Of a stretch of DNA of 64,000 bases, positions 37,045 to 44,865 are shown piece by piece. Position 1 is the stretch's first letter; each line of letters begins with the position of its first letter. The stretch is from NCBI GenBank assembly GCA_964539825.1, contig CAZIKF010000002.1:1-64000 (forward strand), written 5' to 3'. The notes below the pieces were generated by a model that had not been told where the DNA came from, ran no database searches, and worked only from the letters and a program-made list of their open reading frames with translations. The DNA is from CAZIKF01 sp964539825. GTDB taxonomy: Bacteria > Muiribacteriota > UBA6191. The position numbers and the translations under genes were made by a program.

Positions 37045-40000
37045 TAAGATACTGAGCGGCAGCTAGAATCACGTCGTAATCCGGGTCGTTCAAACTAGCA
37101 TGAATGAGATCCATGGCCTCAGAGGTTCTTGTAGAATTCAGTGCCCATAGGGCTGACAGTCTCATCCACTTATTTGGAGACTTTGTCATCTGAGTAAGAA
37201 CACTCAATCCTCCCGAATGGCCCAATCGAAAACAAGCCAGGGCCGCATTTGCTCTAACCCGGTTATTATCGTCATGCAATAGCCTCTCTATGGCCTTTAC
37301 AGCGCCGATAGAATTGCAATTCATCAATCCCTCTACTGCGTTTGCGCGTATCCTTGCAACGGGAGAATGAAGCACTTTTATAAGAAACGGCGTAACCTGG
37401 TCACTTTCAAAACTTCCTAGCGCTTGAATCACAGTAGCTAAGAGGTTGGCATCGTCATGATGGTCCAACTCTTTTAGGAGAAGATCCAGACTCTCCTGAT
37501 TTCCCAGTTCACCAGCAGCTTTAATTGCAGCTAATTTTATGGTTCGGTCACGGGAATTAAGGGATTCATGAATCAGGTCCAGGCATGACTCAGCCTTTCT
37601 GAATGCGAACTCATTTAGAATCTTAGATTGAAGCCCTTTACGAGATTTGAAAAGATCTCGAAATGTCGGGATCACGCCTTCATTTGAACCATCCTTTAGA
37701 CTGTCAATGACTTGTGACTGTATGAAGACTTCCTCAGAATTCCTGAAAAGATTGAGGAGATCTTCCTGAAAACCATGGGAACCATACAATTCCAGGTGAA
37801 CCGTAGCGACATAGCGTAGGAGAGAGGATTCATGGTTAAGGAGTTTTCGTAATGGCTCTTGCTGTTTGGGCTCCACCATCAATTCCAGAACTTGCCTCCA
37901 GTCTTCCCACCAGTGGAACCCGAAAAAAAGATGGTTGAGAATAGGAAAGAGCTGCTTTTGGGTAAAGCTGACAAGACTTCTGGCAAGAATTCGATGGGAC
38001 TCCAAATCCGATTCCCCGGCGAGAATTTCTGCAGAAGTCACGTAAGCCCGTGGAACCTCCATCTTCCCAATAGCCCATAAAATTGCCTTCTTAAGAGAAG
38101 GTCGCGCTTTTGGAAGAGTCTCTAACAATCTCTCAAGAATACAGCCATCCTTTGACTGGTATACGATTTCAGTTAGCTCAGCAACCATAGTCCCCTGGGC
38201 ATCCTGCGGGTCATGAAATCCCCTCAATAAAGCTAGGAATAACCTTCTTTCGTCCTTTCTGCTTGAATCTAAGGTGGAGGAAAATACAATCTCCCGCATA
38301 TCCGGCGCTAATCCACGCAGGATCGTATCTAACATGGGTTTGAGAGGATTGGGAGTCATTTCTCCAAGAACCTGCAGAATCAAATCCCCCATTTCATGAT
38401 CTTCCTGAAGTTTTTGTACCAGGATGGGAATGTGGCTGTCCTGGTTTTTCTTGCCGATTGTCTTGATGATATTGGTGCGAACCTCAGGAGCGGAGGTATC
38501 CAAAAGGCTCAGGAATCCATCATAGTGCTTGTAAGCCTCTAAGTTCCTGACGGCCTCTAGGACCCGCATAGTCACTTTCTCGTTACCGGCATGAAGCAAC
38601 TGATGAACCTCTTCTGTAGACTTGAGACCAAGAATTTCATAGCTCTTGGTAATTTGCTGCTTTCCCTTCAGTCTGAATCCCTTGAAAGCCTGAAAGCGAA
38701 CCACATCCTGAATGGGTTCCCAGGTACTCTCACCAATCAAAATCATCTTGGATTTGGCCGATTGCGTGAGGCGGGACGCTACATTGATTGTATCTCCGAT
38801 AGCAGTGTAATCCAGCAACTTGTCACACCCGACAGTTCCCACCAGAGCATCACCGGTACAGATTCCAATACTTGCCGTCAGGGGAGTAAGCCCCTCTTTG
38901 TCCCAGTTTGCGGACACTTCAGCCATTTTTTTCTGCATGGCAAGGGCGCATTCAACGGATCTCTCGGCATGATTGGCAATCTGGTAGGGAGAACCAAAGA
39001 TTGCCATGATCCCATCACCGAGATATTTATCCAGTGTTCCCTCGAACTCTGTAATCAAATTCGTCATCTCGTGAAAGTACTGGTTAAGCTGGTAGGTTAC
39101 GACCTGGGGATCAGAGTTTTCTGAGAAAGAAGTGAAGCCATTTAGGTCGATGAATAGCACACTCACCGGTCTACGCTCTTCAAGCATCCCCTCAGCTCCT
39201 TCACTTTGAAGGATTTGCTGCCCCACTCCTTCCGAGACAAACCTGTTGAATACTGAGGTCATATACTTTCGTTCCTGGTCCCTGGAAAGAGCGGTTTTCA
39301 TCAGGGAACCGACCATTCTTACAATGCGAACATCACGTTTGGTAAAACTCCTTCGACCCTGCTTATTGAGCAGTAAAAATGCCCCCTGAGCTTTGTTATA
39401 CACCTCAATCGGAAAAATCATGGATGTCTCAAGCTGATCCAGACCAAACTTTTCCCCTTTAAAATGTTTACCTCCATAACTCTCTGAAAAACATCCCTCC
39501 TTTACGGCTCGACGAGCCAGAGACTGTAGAAATTCAGACTGCCCATCCCAAAACAAACGCCCTGCTGAATTTCCAGCCTCTAAAAAGAACACCTCGTCCT
39601 TAGGATCCAAACAAAGTAAAAAAACGATAATTTCACAATGAGATTCATCTTCCAGAAGCTGTATCAAAGAATGAATCTGAAAGTCTGTATCGTTGCCTAA
39701 ATCTACAATGAAACTAAGGTTATCCATCAGGGCCATATCACGTTTGTAATTGCGGGCCAGGCGCTCCAATCTTAGTTTTTCTGACTGGGGTTTAGAGATC
39801 TCCAAAAAGCGCCTCAAAATAGCCAGGTCGTCTGCTTCAAATTCCTCTTTGGTCCTGGGATTTGCCAACATGAGAATGGAACGCGTGTCCTCGAAGAGGT
39901 GCAGAGGCTGACAAAGGCTGGATCGAAATTTTAGCCGTGTGTTGTCCGTGGAAATTGGATTCAAGATCTGCGCCGGCTCTGAGAGAAGTGAAAAGGCAAG

Positions 40001-40216
40001 ATCCTTGAACAAGTAGAAATACTGGTCTGACTCCCAGAGTTTTGCATTTTCATTACCCCAGATCAGGCATACTTCAGGCAGCAATACCTCCTCTTCAAAG
40101 TAAAACACAAGCTCAGGATCAAATTCTCTGACCAGCAGTTCTTCTAGGTGATCCCAAAAAGGATGCGAAACTACCTCAAAGAGATCCGGTAAATAGGGAT
40201 CAGTCGTGGGTATCAT
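37022..40216 (-). CDS. Class III adenylate cyclase with GAF-like sensor and C-terminal HEAT repeats
   Basis: 1,064 residues, no membrane segment. The N-terminal part (about residues 1-320) includes a GAF-like domain (about 165-315). The cyclase domain (about 345-530) has metal Asp residues in SVLFIDLNGFTSFSE and KYLGDGIMAIFG. Its substrate and transition-state residues are in LLDYTAIGDTINVASRL, with the Lys and Asp expected for ATP. The remainder (about 560-1064) is HEAT repeats, clearest in VARIRANAVEGLMNC and NRVRANAALACFRLG. It should make cAMP, with the solenoid as partner-binding or regulatory part. It follows the cyclic-nucleotide-binding gene by three bases. The last seven codons come from structured RNA copy 2. 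Confidence 0.9.
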   Translation of the reverse strand: MIPTTDPYLPDLFEVVSHPFWDHLEELLVREFDPELVFYFEEEVLLPEVCLIWGNENAKLWESDQYFYLFKDLAFSLLSEPAQILNPISTDNTRLKFRSSLCQPLHLFEDTRSILMLANPRTKEEFEADDLAILRRFLEISKPQSEKLRLERLARNYKRDMALMDNLSFIVDLGNDTDFQIHSLIQLLEDESHCEIIVFLLCLDPKDEVFFLEAGNSAGRLFWDGQSEFLQSLARRAVKEGCFSESYGGKHFKGEKFGLDQLETSMIFPIEVYNKAQGAFLLLNKQGRRSFTKRDVRIVRMVGSLMKTALSRDQERKYMTSVFNRFVSEGVGQQILQSEGAEGMLEERRPVSVLFIDLNGFTSFSENSDPQVVTYQLNQYFHEMTNLITEFEGTLDKYLGDGIMAIFGSPYQIANHAERSVECALAMQKKMAEVSANWDKEGLTPLTASIGICTGDALVGTVGCDKLLDYTAIGDTINVASRLTQSAKSKMILIGESTWEPIQDVVRFQAFKGFRLKGKQQITKSYEILGLKSTEEVHQLLHAGNEKVTMRVLEAVRNLEAYKHYDGFLSLLDTSAPEVRTNIIKTIGKKNQDSHIPILVQKLQEDHEMGDLILQVLGEMTPNPLKPMLDTILRGLAPDMREIVFSSTLDSSRKDERRLFLALLRGFHDPQDAQGTMVAELTEIVYQSKDGCILERLLETLPKARPSLKKAILWAIGKMEVPRAYVTSAEILAGESDLESHRILARSLVSFTQKQLFPILNHLFFGFHWWEDWRQVLELMVEPKQQEPLRKLLNHESSLLRYVATVHLELYGSHGFQEDLLNLFRNSEEVFIQSQVIDSLKDGSNEGVIPTFRDLFKSRKGLQSKILNEFAFRKAESCLDLIHESLNSRDRTIKLAAIKAAGELGNQESLDLLLKELDHHDDANLLATVIQALGSFESDQVTPFLIKVLHSPVARIRANAVEGLMNCNSIGAVKAIERLLHDDNNRVRANAALACFRLGHSGGLSVLTQMTKSPNKWMRLSALWALNSTRTSEAMDLIHASLNDPDYDVILAAAQYLSDVKTGT

Positions 40217-40219
40217 GGA

Positions 40220-41248
40220 TCAAATGGCCTGGGTAAAAATGGGAGAGTCATAGGAAGTTTTAGCTGAGTTGGAGAACCTTATATAGTTCAATTCAATAGA
40301 GTTCACTGCTTGTTTGAGTTTCAGAACTTCACCCATACAAGTCATAAACCAGGACTTCCGATTAAAAAAAATTTCAAAAATTTCTTCTATTTCGGACCTC
40401 CAGGAACCTATATCCTTGCTAAGTAAGCTGAGTAATCTTGATTCCAAAACAAGAGATGCGCTTAAATCATTCTGGGTCTTCCGCAGGGTTTCAGCTAAAA
40501 TATAGTCCATATAAAGCGTGAGTTGGGGATTATTTTGAGTCTCCTGGCGCAGGTCAGCATTCGATACACAGATCAACCTTGCCGGTTCAGAAACCACTAA
40601 TTCGAAGGGATCAGAATGTAGGTTGCGTACATTCATTCCCAGCGATGAGAGAGCCTTAACCCCACCGAGCATATCTCCAACACGATCACAGATTCCAACG
40701 GTTTCTCCCTTTCGGAGAATACTTACTTTCCCCGATTCAAGAATATAAAGGAAATCGATCAGCTGCCCCTGAAGTGGAAGAACCTCACCCTCCACCTTCT
40801 CAAGAATGTTAGCCTTTTCAAAAAGTTTCGAGGCGTTGCTAACTTCATGTGCGGATCTGGACAAAACAGGAATTAAAGGTTCAAATGCCGTTGGGACAGG
40901 AGCCCTTCTTGTGTGAATGGATTTATTTAGCCTTTTGCGTAACTGATGGATTTCCTTGTCTCCTGACAAAGACAGTTTGGACTCAATTTGATTGATGGTC
41001 TGCAAAAAGGAAAGCGAAATTTTCCTCAAAAAGGAACCCATCATGGTTAAGTTTCTATGCACCCTCTCTACGGCGGTATGAGAATGAAATACGCGGCAAC
41101 CCAGGGTAACCGCTATACGATAACCCAGTGCTGGATTGGTAATGATATGATGTTCAAAAGGTTGGCGATCCGAGGGGATGCAGCGAACCTTGGAACTTGA
41201 ACGGGCTCTGACACTCGCAGTCCTGGGCGAATGGAGCAAGGGCCCCAT
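40220..41248 (-). CDS. Cyclic-nucleotide-binding protein, downstream part after an in-frame TAG
   Basis: 342 residues as an independent ORF. Its first residues (GPLLHSPRTASVRA) are the end of a cyclic-nucleotide-binding phosphate cassette, not a natural N-terminus. The five codons before the ATG read SHFGE in the same frame, completing the FGE motif, and the codon before those is TAG (41264-41266), the stop of the upstream ORF. A second CNB domain follows (about residues 145-265, FLYILESGKVSILRKGE). The C-terminal 80 residues are helical. It lies directly upstream of the cyclase, so it may read the cyclase product. Whether it is translated alone, by readthrough, or is a broken gene cannot be decided here. 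Confidence 0.7.
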   Translation of the reverse strand: MGPLLHSPRTASVRARSSSKVRCIPSDRQPFEHHIITNPALGYRIAVTLGCRVFHSHTAVERVHRNLTMMGSFLRKISLSFLQTINQIESKLSLSGDKEIHQLRKRLNKSIHTRRAPVPTAFEPLIPVLSRSAHEVSNASKLFEKANILEKVEGEVLPLQGQLIDFLYILESGKVSILRKGETVGICDRVGDMLGGVKALSSLGMNVRNLHSDPFELVVSEPARLICVSNADLRQETQNNPQLTLYMDYILAETLRKTQNDLSASLVLESRLLSLLSKDIGSWRSEIEEIFEIFFNRKSWFMTCMGEVLKLKQAVNSIELNYIRFSNSAKTSYDSPIFTQAI

Positions 41249-41263
41249 TTCTCCGAAGTGGGA

Positions 41264-41479
41264 CTAGGGTTCGCTCAACCTGGCAATCACTCTTCCATGT
41301 TCATTGACTTTCTCTAAACGCTCTTTTTGGGAGGCGCAGTCTTTGAGAAAAGCTTCGTCGGTAAGCAATACTTCCAACTCACCTTCGACAAGTCTATAGA
41401 AATCCTCAGGTTCCTCTCCCTGAAGGCAGACATATTCTTCCGGTTCATAGAAACGTTCGGTATAGGAATTTATGCTCAT
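41264..41479 (-). CDS. Cyclic-nucleotide-binding protein, upstream part ending at in-frame TAG
   Basis: 71 residues forming the first half of a CNB domain: EPEEYVCLQGEEPEDFYRLV (barrel strands 1-3) through GRVIARLSEP, where a TAG stops the frame just before the expected FGE motif. The frame then continues open for 347 codons into the ORF at 40220-41248. Alone it could not fold as a full CNB domain. A single base change from CAG (Gln) would explain the stop. It follows the HEAT gene at 41585 by about 105 bases. Confidence 0.65.
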   Translation of the reverse strand: MSINSYTERFYEPEEYVCLQGEEPEDFYRLVEGELEVLLTDEAFLKDCASQKERLEKVNEHGRVIARLSEP

Positions 41480-41584
41480 CAGCTATCTAGAGAAATAGAG
41501 GAGAATCAATGACGGTTAGAATTATGCTACAAAGGTGACTGAACCATGTCAAACCGCCAGTGGTCGCAGGTTCACAAACATGAT

Positions 41585-42694
41585 TTATTGATCTGGTTTT
41601 ATCTGTTTTTCACTCATGGGAAGCACAGCCTCCCCGTCTTGTGACTTTTTCTTGGCCTTAGGTTTCTTTGCAGGATCCGAAGCCTTTTTGAATTTTCGTC
41701 CGAGTCGGGCCTTTGAACGCTTGATGACTGTCTGGAATTCTTCCAAATTGCCCAGACCCTGCAGAAGCCAGATCAGGCTATCGAGTTCCTCCGAGGACTG
41801 GCAGGATTTCAATGCTGAATCCAAAACTTCTTTTGACTCTGCTTTGGAAAAAAACCCCATTCCCTTGAGAGCATTTGCCTTAACCCTTCCATCTGGATCT
41901 TGGCAATAGTGCAATAAAAAGCGATAGAAGTCCGTTTTCTTCTGGGAGCTTTCAAATAAAGCACATAGTCCTTCCAGGCAATTGGCCCGCACCCTGGCGT
42001 CCTGATGGTTAGCCAGGCTGCTAAACCTTCCCACAATGTCCATAGGCTCAAGGTCCAGGGAAGATTTGAGGAGTTTTGGGAAGACTTTGGCAATGGAGGA
42101 GGCTACAAACGAGTCCGGTTCCTGACCTATGAGGTCCCCTGCGAAGATTGGCAAAGTTATCTTTGCGTGGGAGATTTCTTTGATATAAAAAAGCTTTTGC
42201 TCCCGGCTCAATGCCTTATACTGCTCCAGAGATAGCTCACTAAGTTCTGAATGCCACTGAGGCTCTTCAGGGGATGGGAGATCCCTTTCCAGGGACGACA
42301 AGACCTTTCTCAAATAGCTTCGCTCCGTTCCCTGAACCTGGGAAACCATTCGTTTGAGATATTGGCAGGCAAAATAGTCGCCCTGTTTTAACGAGGGACC
42401 CTGAAGATCCCATAATACCCTTCGCTGAGCAAAATCAGAGGTTCGCTTAAGGATTGTCAAGAACTGGTCGGTGTTTACATGTGAGACCTGAAAGTATCCA
42501 TTTTCGGAAGCCCATATCCATAAATTGAGACAATAATTAATCCAGGATTCCGTAGATTCCGGTGAAATAAACTGGCTATGAAGGTAGATCTGAATCTCTT
42601 TTAGATACTGACCTTCTTCGATTAGCTTTTGAATCACAGCCACTCGTTCATCGTAGCTTACAAGAAGATTGAGCTGTCCAAGGTCAAGTGACAT
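41585..42694 (-). CDS. HEAT-repeat protein of the cyclase operon
   Basis: 369 residues, no signal peptide. The N-terminal 160 residues are helical and unrecognised. HEAT units are visible at about residues 195-315 (ARVRANCLEGLCALFES and GRVKANALKGMGFFSKAES). A Lys-rich tail (KKPKAKKKSQDG) ends the protein. The same RANxLEGL and KANALKGM helices appear in the HEAT tail of the cyclase two genes downstream, so the two may interact or share ancestry. AAAGG precedes the ATG. Confidence 0.7.
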   Translation of the reverse strand: MSLDLGQLNLLVSYDERVAVIQKLIEEGQYLKEIQIYLHSQFISPESTESWINYCLNLWIWASENGYFQVSHVNTDQFLTILKRTSDFAQRRVLWDLQGPSLKQGDYFACQYLKRMVSQVQGTERSYLRKVLSSLERDLPSPEEPQWHSELSELSLEQYKALSREQKLFYIKEISHAKITLPIFAGDLIGQEPDSFVASSIAKVFPKLLKSSLDLEPMDIVGRFSSLANHQDARVRANCLEGLCALFESSQKKTDFYRFLLHYCQDPDGRVKANALKGMGFFSKAESKEVLDSALKSCQSSEELDSLIWLLQGLGNLEEFQTVIKRSKARLGRKFKKASDPAKKPKAKKKSQDGEAVLPMSEKQIKPDQ

Positions 42695-42799
42695 GATAAA
42701 AGCCTTTCAAATACCACCCGTCATAATTTCGTCATCCTCAGCTTCACAGTCCAGGTATGACAATGCTTTTTCCAGGGCGTACGCATCTAAATAAATCCA

Positions 42800-43165
42800 T
42801 GGACGAAATATCCCCGTCATTCTCGCACTTGATGCGGGAATCTATGCTGATGCTGGNNNNNNNNNNNNNNNNNNNNNNNNNNNNNNNNNNNNNNNNNNNN
42901 NNNNNNNNNNNNNNNNNNNNNNNNNNNNNNNNNNNNNNNNNNNNNNNNNNNNNNNNTGGGGATGGATCTCCGGGTCGAGCCCGAAGATGACGAAATATCC
43001 CCGTCATTCTCACACTTGATGCGGGAATCTATGCTGATGCTGGAGATGGATCGCCGGGTCAAGCCCGAAGATGACGAAATATCCCCGTCATTCTCGCACT
43101 TGATGCGGGAATCTATGCTGATGTTGGGGATGGATATCCGGGTCAAGCCCGAAGATGACGAAAAT
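42800..43165 (+). repeat. 84-bp REP-like tandem repeat interrupted by the scaffold gap
   Basis: Units begin at 42961, 43045 and 43129 (each GATGGAT, then CCGGGTC, then AGCCCGAAGATGACGA), an exact 84-base period. Part of another unit lies left of the gap (from 42802). Each unit contains a CGGGTC/GCCCG dyad and a CGTCATTCTC...GCGGGAATC segment. Related single copies are at 36356 (inverted) and 49246. The true copy number is unknown because the gap falls inside the array. Confidence 0.85.
42857..42956. other. Assembly gap (100 N)
   Basis: Exactly 100 N inside the 84-bp tandem array. The distance between the flanking units is not a multiple of 84, so the gap length is a placeholder. Short ORFs crossing this gap in either direction are artefacts. 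Confidence 0.98.
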
Positions 43166-43232
43166 CGAGCAGAATGGTACCAACAAAGACAAGATTTAGA
43201 TGCAATTGCCCTGCCGTTGCTCGAAAAGTAAA

Positions 43233-43397
43233 GTGAGTCGAGAGCCGAAACGTGGTGTTTGTCTGAGAGTTCAAAAGTAGTGCATAGTCGGGGATCGCGA
43301 CGACGGGCGATGCATCGCATCGTTCTAGAAGTGATCGGCGAATAGGTGCTGCTTATGGGCTTTCAGACGAACACCTAAGTTTCGGTTCTCGGCTCAC
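43233..43397 (+). ncRNA. Structured RNA element, copy 3
   Basis: 165 bases. P1 (43233-43251 with 43379-43397) is fully paired, allowing two G-U pairs. P2 is GGTGTTTGTCTGAGAGTTCA paired with TGGGCTTTCAGACGAACACC, again fully paired with G-U pairs in plus-strand sense. AGTAGTGC/GTGCTGCT extends P2 and CGATGC-ATC-GCATCG is the inner hairpin. A conserved CTAAG sits on the 3' side between P1 and P2. The terminal TCAC supplies the TGA stop of the convergent pseudopilin gene (43394-43396). The 84-bp array lies about 70 bases upstream. Confidence 0.74.
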
Positions 43398-43912
43398 AAA
43401 GGAAAGGATAGAAACTCCAGTTTCACTTCATGGGCCTGACCATCTTTTGACCTCTCTAAGCGGGCCTTCCAACTCACCATAACCTGTACTTTAATAGATT
43501 TAGACCCGGGATCTACATCAAAGACTGTGGTTCTACGCTGAAAAATACTAAATTGAGTTGGTGGTTCATATTGAATTTGGGACTTACCAATTTCGTAAGT
43601 CTTCACCGGGTTTTCCAAAAAAACCTTGCGGTTCTTCCTTACCTCCAAGCTTCCCTCGGGAAAAATCTGTAGTGATGGGAGCCGATACTGAAGATCTTCA
43701 TAGGAGAGAGACCTCATCCATTCGATTGATTCAGATGCCAGAGCAAAGGCAATGGTTTCTTCCTCCACACTGGCAACGTTTCGTCGGGCACCGGAAACCA
43801 TATCAAATACAGGCATCATCGCCACAACAATGATTAGGATAGCCAGAACCAGTTCGGTTAGGCTGAAGCCTCTATGCCCAAACGCATTTGGTTTGCCCTG
43901 ATTCCCTGCCAT
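43394..43912 (-). CDS. Minor pseudopilin (GspI/PilV-like)
   Basis: 172 residues with the prepilin motif GFSLTELVLAILIIVVAMMP at about residues 15-34: Gly before the cleavage site, Phe at +1, Glu at +5, then a hydrophobic helix. The 14-residue basic leader is typical. The globular part (TYEIGKSQIQYEPPTQFSIF region) has no further motif. It would be processed by a prepilin peptidase and built into a type II secretion or type IV pilus-like fibre. The gene starts 12 bases after the exported protein at 43925, and its TGA is inside the terminal TCAC of structured RNA copy 3. Confidence 0.82.
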   Translation of the reverse strand: MAGNQGKPNAFGHRGFSLTELVLAILIIVVAMMPVFDMVSGARRNVASVEEETIAFALASESIEWMRSLSYEDLQYRLPSLQIFPEGSLEVRKNRKVFLENPVKTYEIGKSQIQYEPPTQFSIFQRRTTVFDVDPGSKSIKVQVMVSWKARLERSKDGQAHEVKLEFLSFPL

Positions 43913-43924
43913 ACCAGGAAGATT

Positions 43925-44710
43925 TCAATTCCTCTCAAAAGAGTTTGTTAAATGCAGAGCATAACCAAGGCGCTCTTTACGTTGACTTTGCCTGAAAAAC
44001 TCTCTGGCGATTAAGGACTTAGACTGATAAATCAGGCTGGTCACTACCTTGCCTCGCTCAATGGTACCCCGGCTGAGATGAAAATAGTATTCGGAGTCAA
44101 GTTTGATTGATCCGCCATAATCCAGTTCGGGATCTTTAGGAATTTCAGCTCGAAAACGGCCCACGATCCGTGCGATATTGCCCCGAATATCGGCAAGTTT
44201 AAAAGCTCCCTGCAGGGAAATTCTTTTTTTGCTTCCAACAGAAAGACTATAGTGGTAGAAGGTTCTCCAGGTATCACCGACATCGAGGGATTTTCTGGGA
44301 AAAGGAACCACCATCTCCAACGCATCATCTGGATCAAAGGTGTTGTTGCCCACGATCCGAACCTTTCCTTTGCGAGGATCCAGAACATACTCATACCCAG
44401 CCAGGTTTCGTTCATAATCTTTTACGGGTTCTGATTTGCCGTTATGGATGTACTGCTGGACCTTTATATCCCTTGAAACCCTGAAACCTCCATTTTCAAG
44501 AGGCTTGAGAAGTTGATCTTCAAATGTTCCTGAAATTTTTTCATCCAGGTTTCGTACTTCGTCCAGGCTGGTAAACTTTACTTTGTAGTGAGTTTTGAAT
44601 CGGTATTCGATCCCCCCTTCTTCCATCTTGTAGCGAAGTTCAAAACCCTTAGACAGGAGGGGAGCCGACTGAAAAATGATCAGCAATATGATCGGTAAAA
44701 AACGAGTCAT
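43925..44710 (-). CDS. Exported protein of unknown function
   Basis: 261 residues starting with a clear signal peptide (RFLPIILLIIFQSAPLLSKG). The rest is predicted beta-rich, with alternating hydrophobic strands (FELRYKMEEGGIEYRFK, YVLDPRKGKVRIVGN, DVGDTWRTFYHY). The GDTW motif and layout recall DUF6263-type beta-barrel-like periplasmic proteins, but I do not claim the family. It lies between two pilin-like genes on the same strand, suggesting an envelope role with them. Confidence 0.6.
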   Translation of the reverse strand: MTRFLPIILLIIFQSAPLLSKGFELRYKMEEGGIEYRFKTHYKVKFTSLDEVRNLDEKISGTFEDQLLKPLENGGFRVSRDIKVQQYIHNGKSEPVKDYERNLAGYEYVLDPRKGKVRIVGNNTFDPDDALEMVVPFPRKSLDVGDTWRTFYHYSLSVGSKKRISLQGAFKLADIRGNIARIVGRFRAEIPKDPELDYGGSIKLDSEYYFHLSRGTIERGKVVTSLIYQSKSLIAREFFRQSQRKERLGYALHLTNSFERN

Positions 44711-44737
44711 GGGTCAGATTGTGAGATTTTCTTGATT

Positions 44738-44743
44738 ATTATA
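44738..44743 (-). promoter_or_regulatory. Possible -10 element upstream of the exported-protein/pseudopilin genes
   Basis: Minus-strand TATAAT, about 28 bases before the ATG at 44710, in the 155-base gap between 44710 and 44866. No good -35 hexamer at 17 bases is visible, so this is weak. Confidence 0.3.
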
Positions 44744-44865
44744 TACCCAAAATGAAGTCATATGTCCGAATTCTCGTCCAAACCGCCTTCTTGCGATACA
44801 TATCAGCAAAGGACAAACTTTCTACAGGCAAGACATCTTTCATCCAACCAGCCACCTGCTGCTAA

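Noticed and set aside
42744..43320. Several short frames across the N-gap on both strands
   Set aside because: They are translations of the 84-bp repeat and of N characters, not genes.
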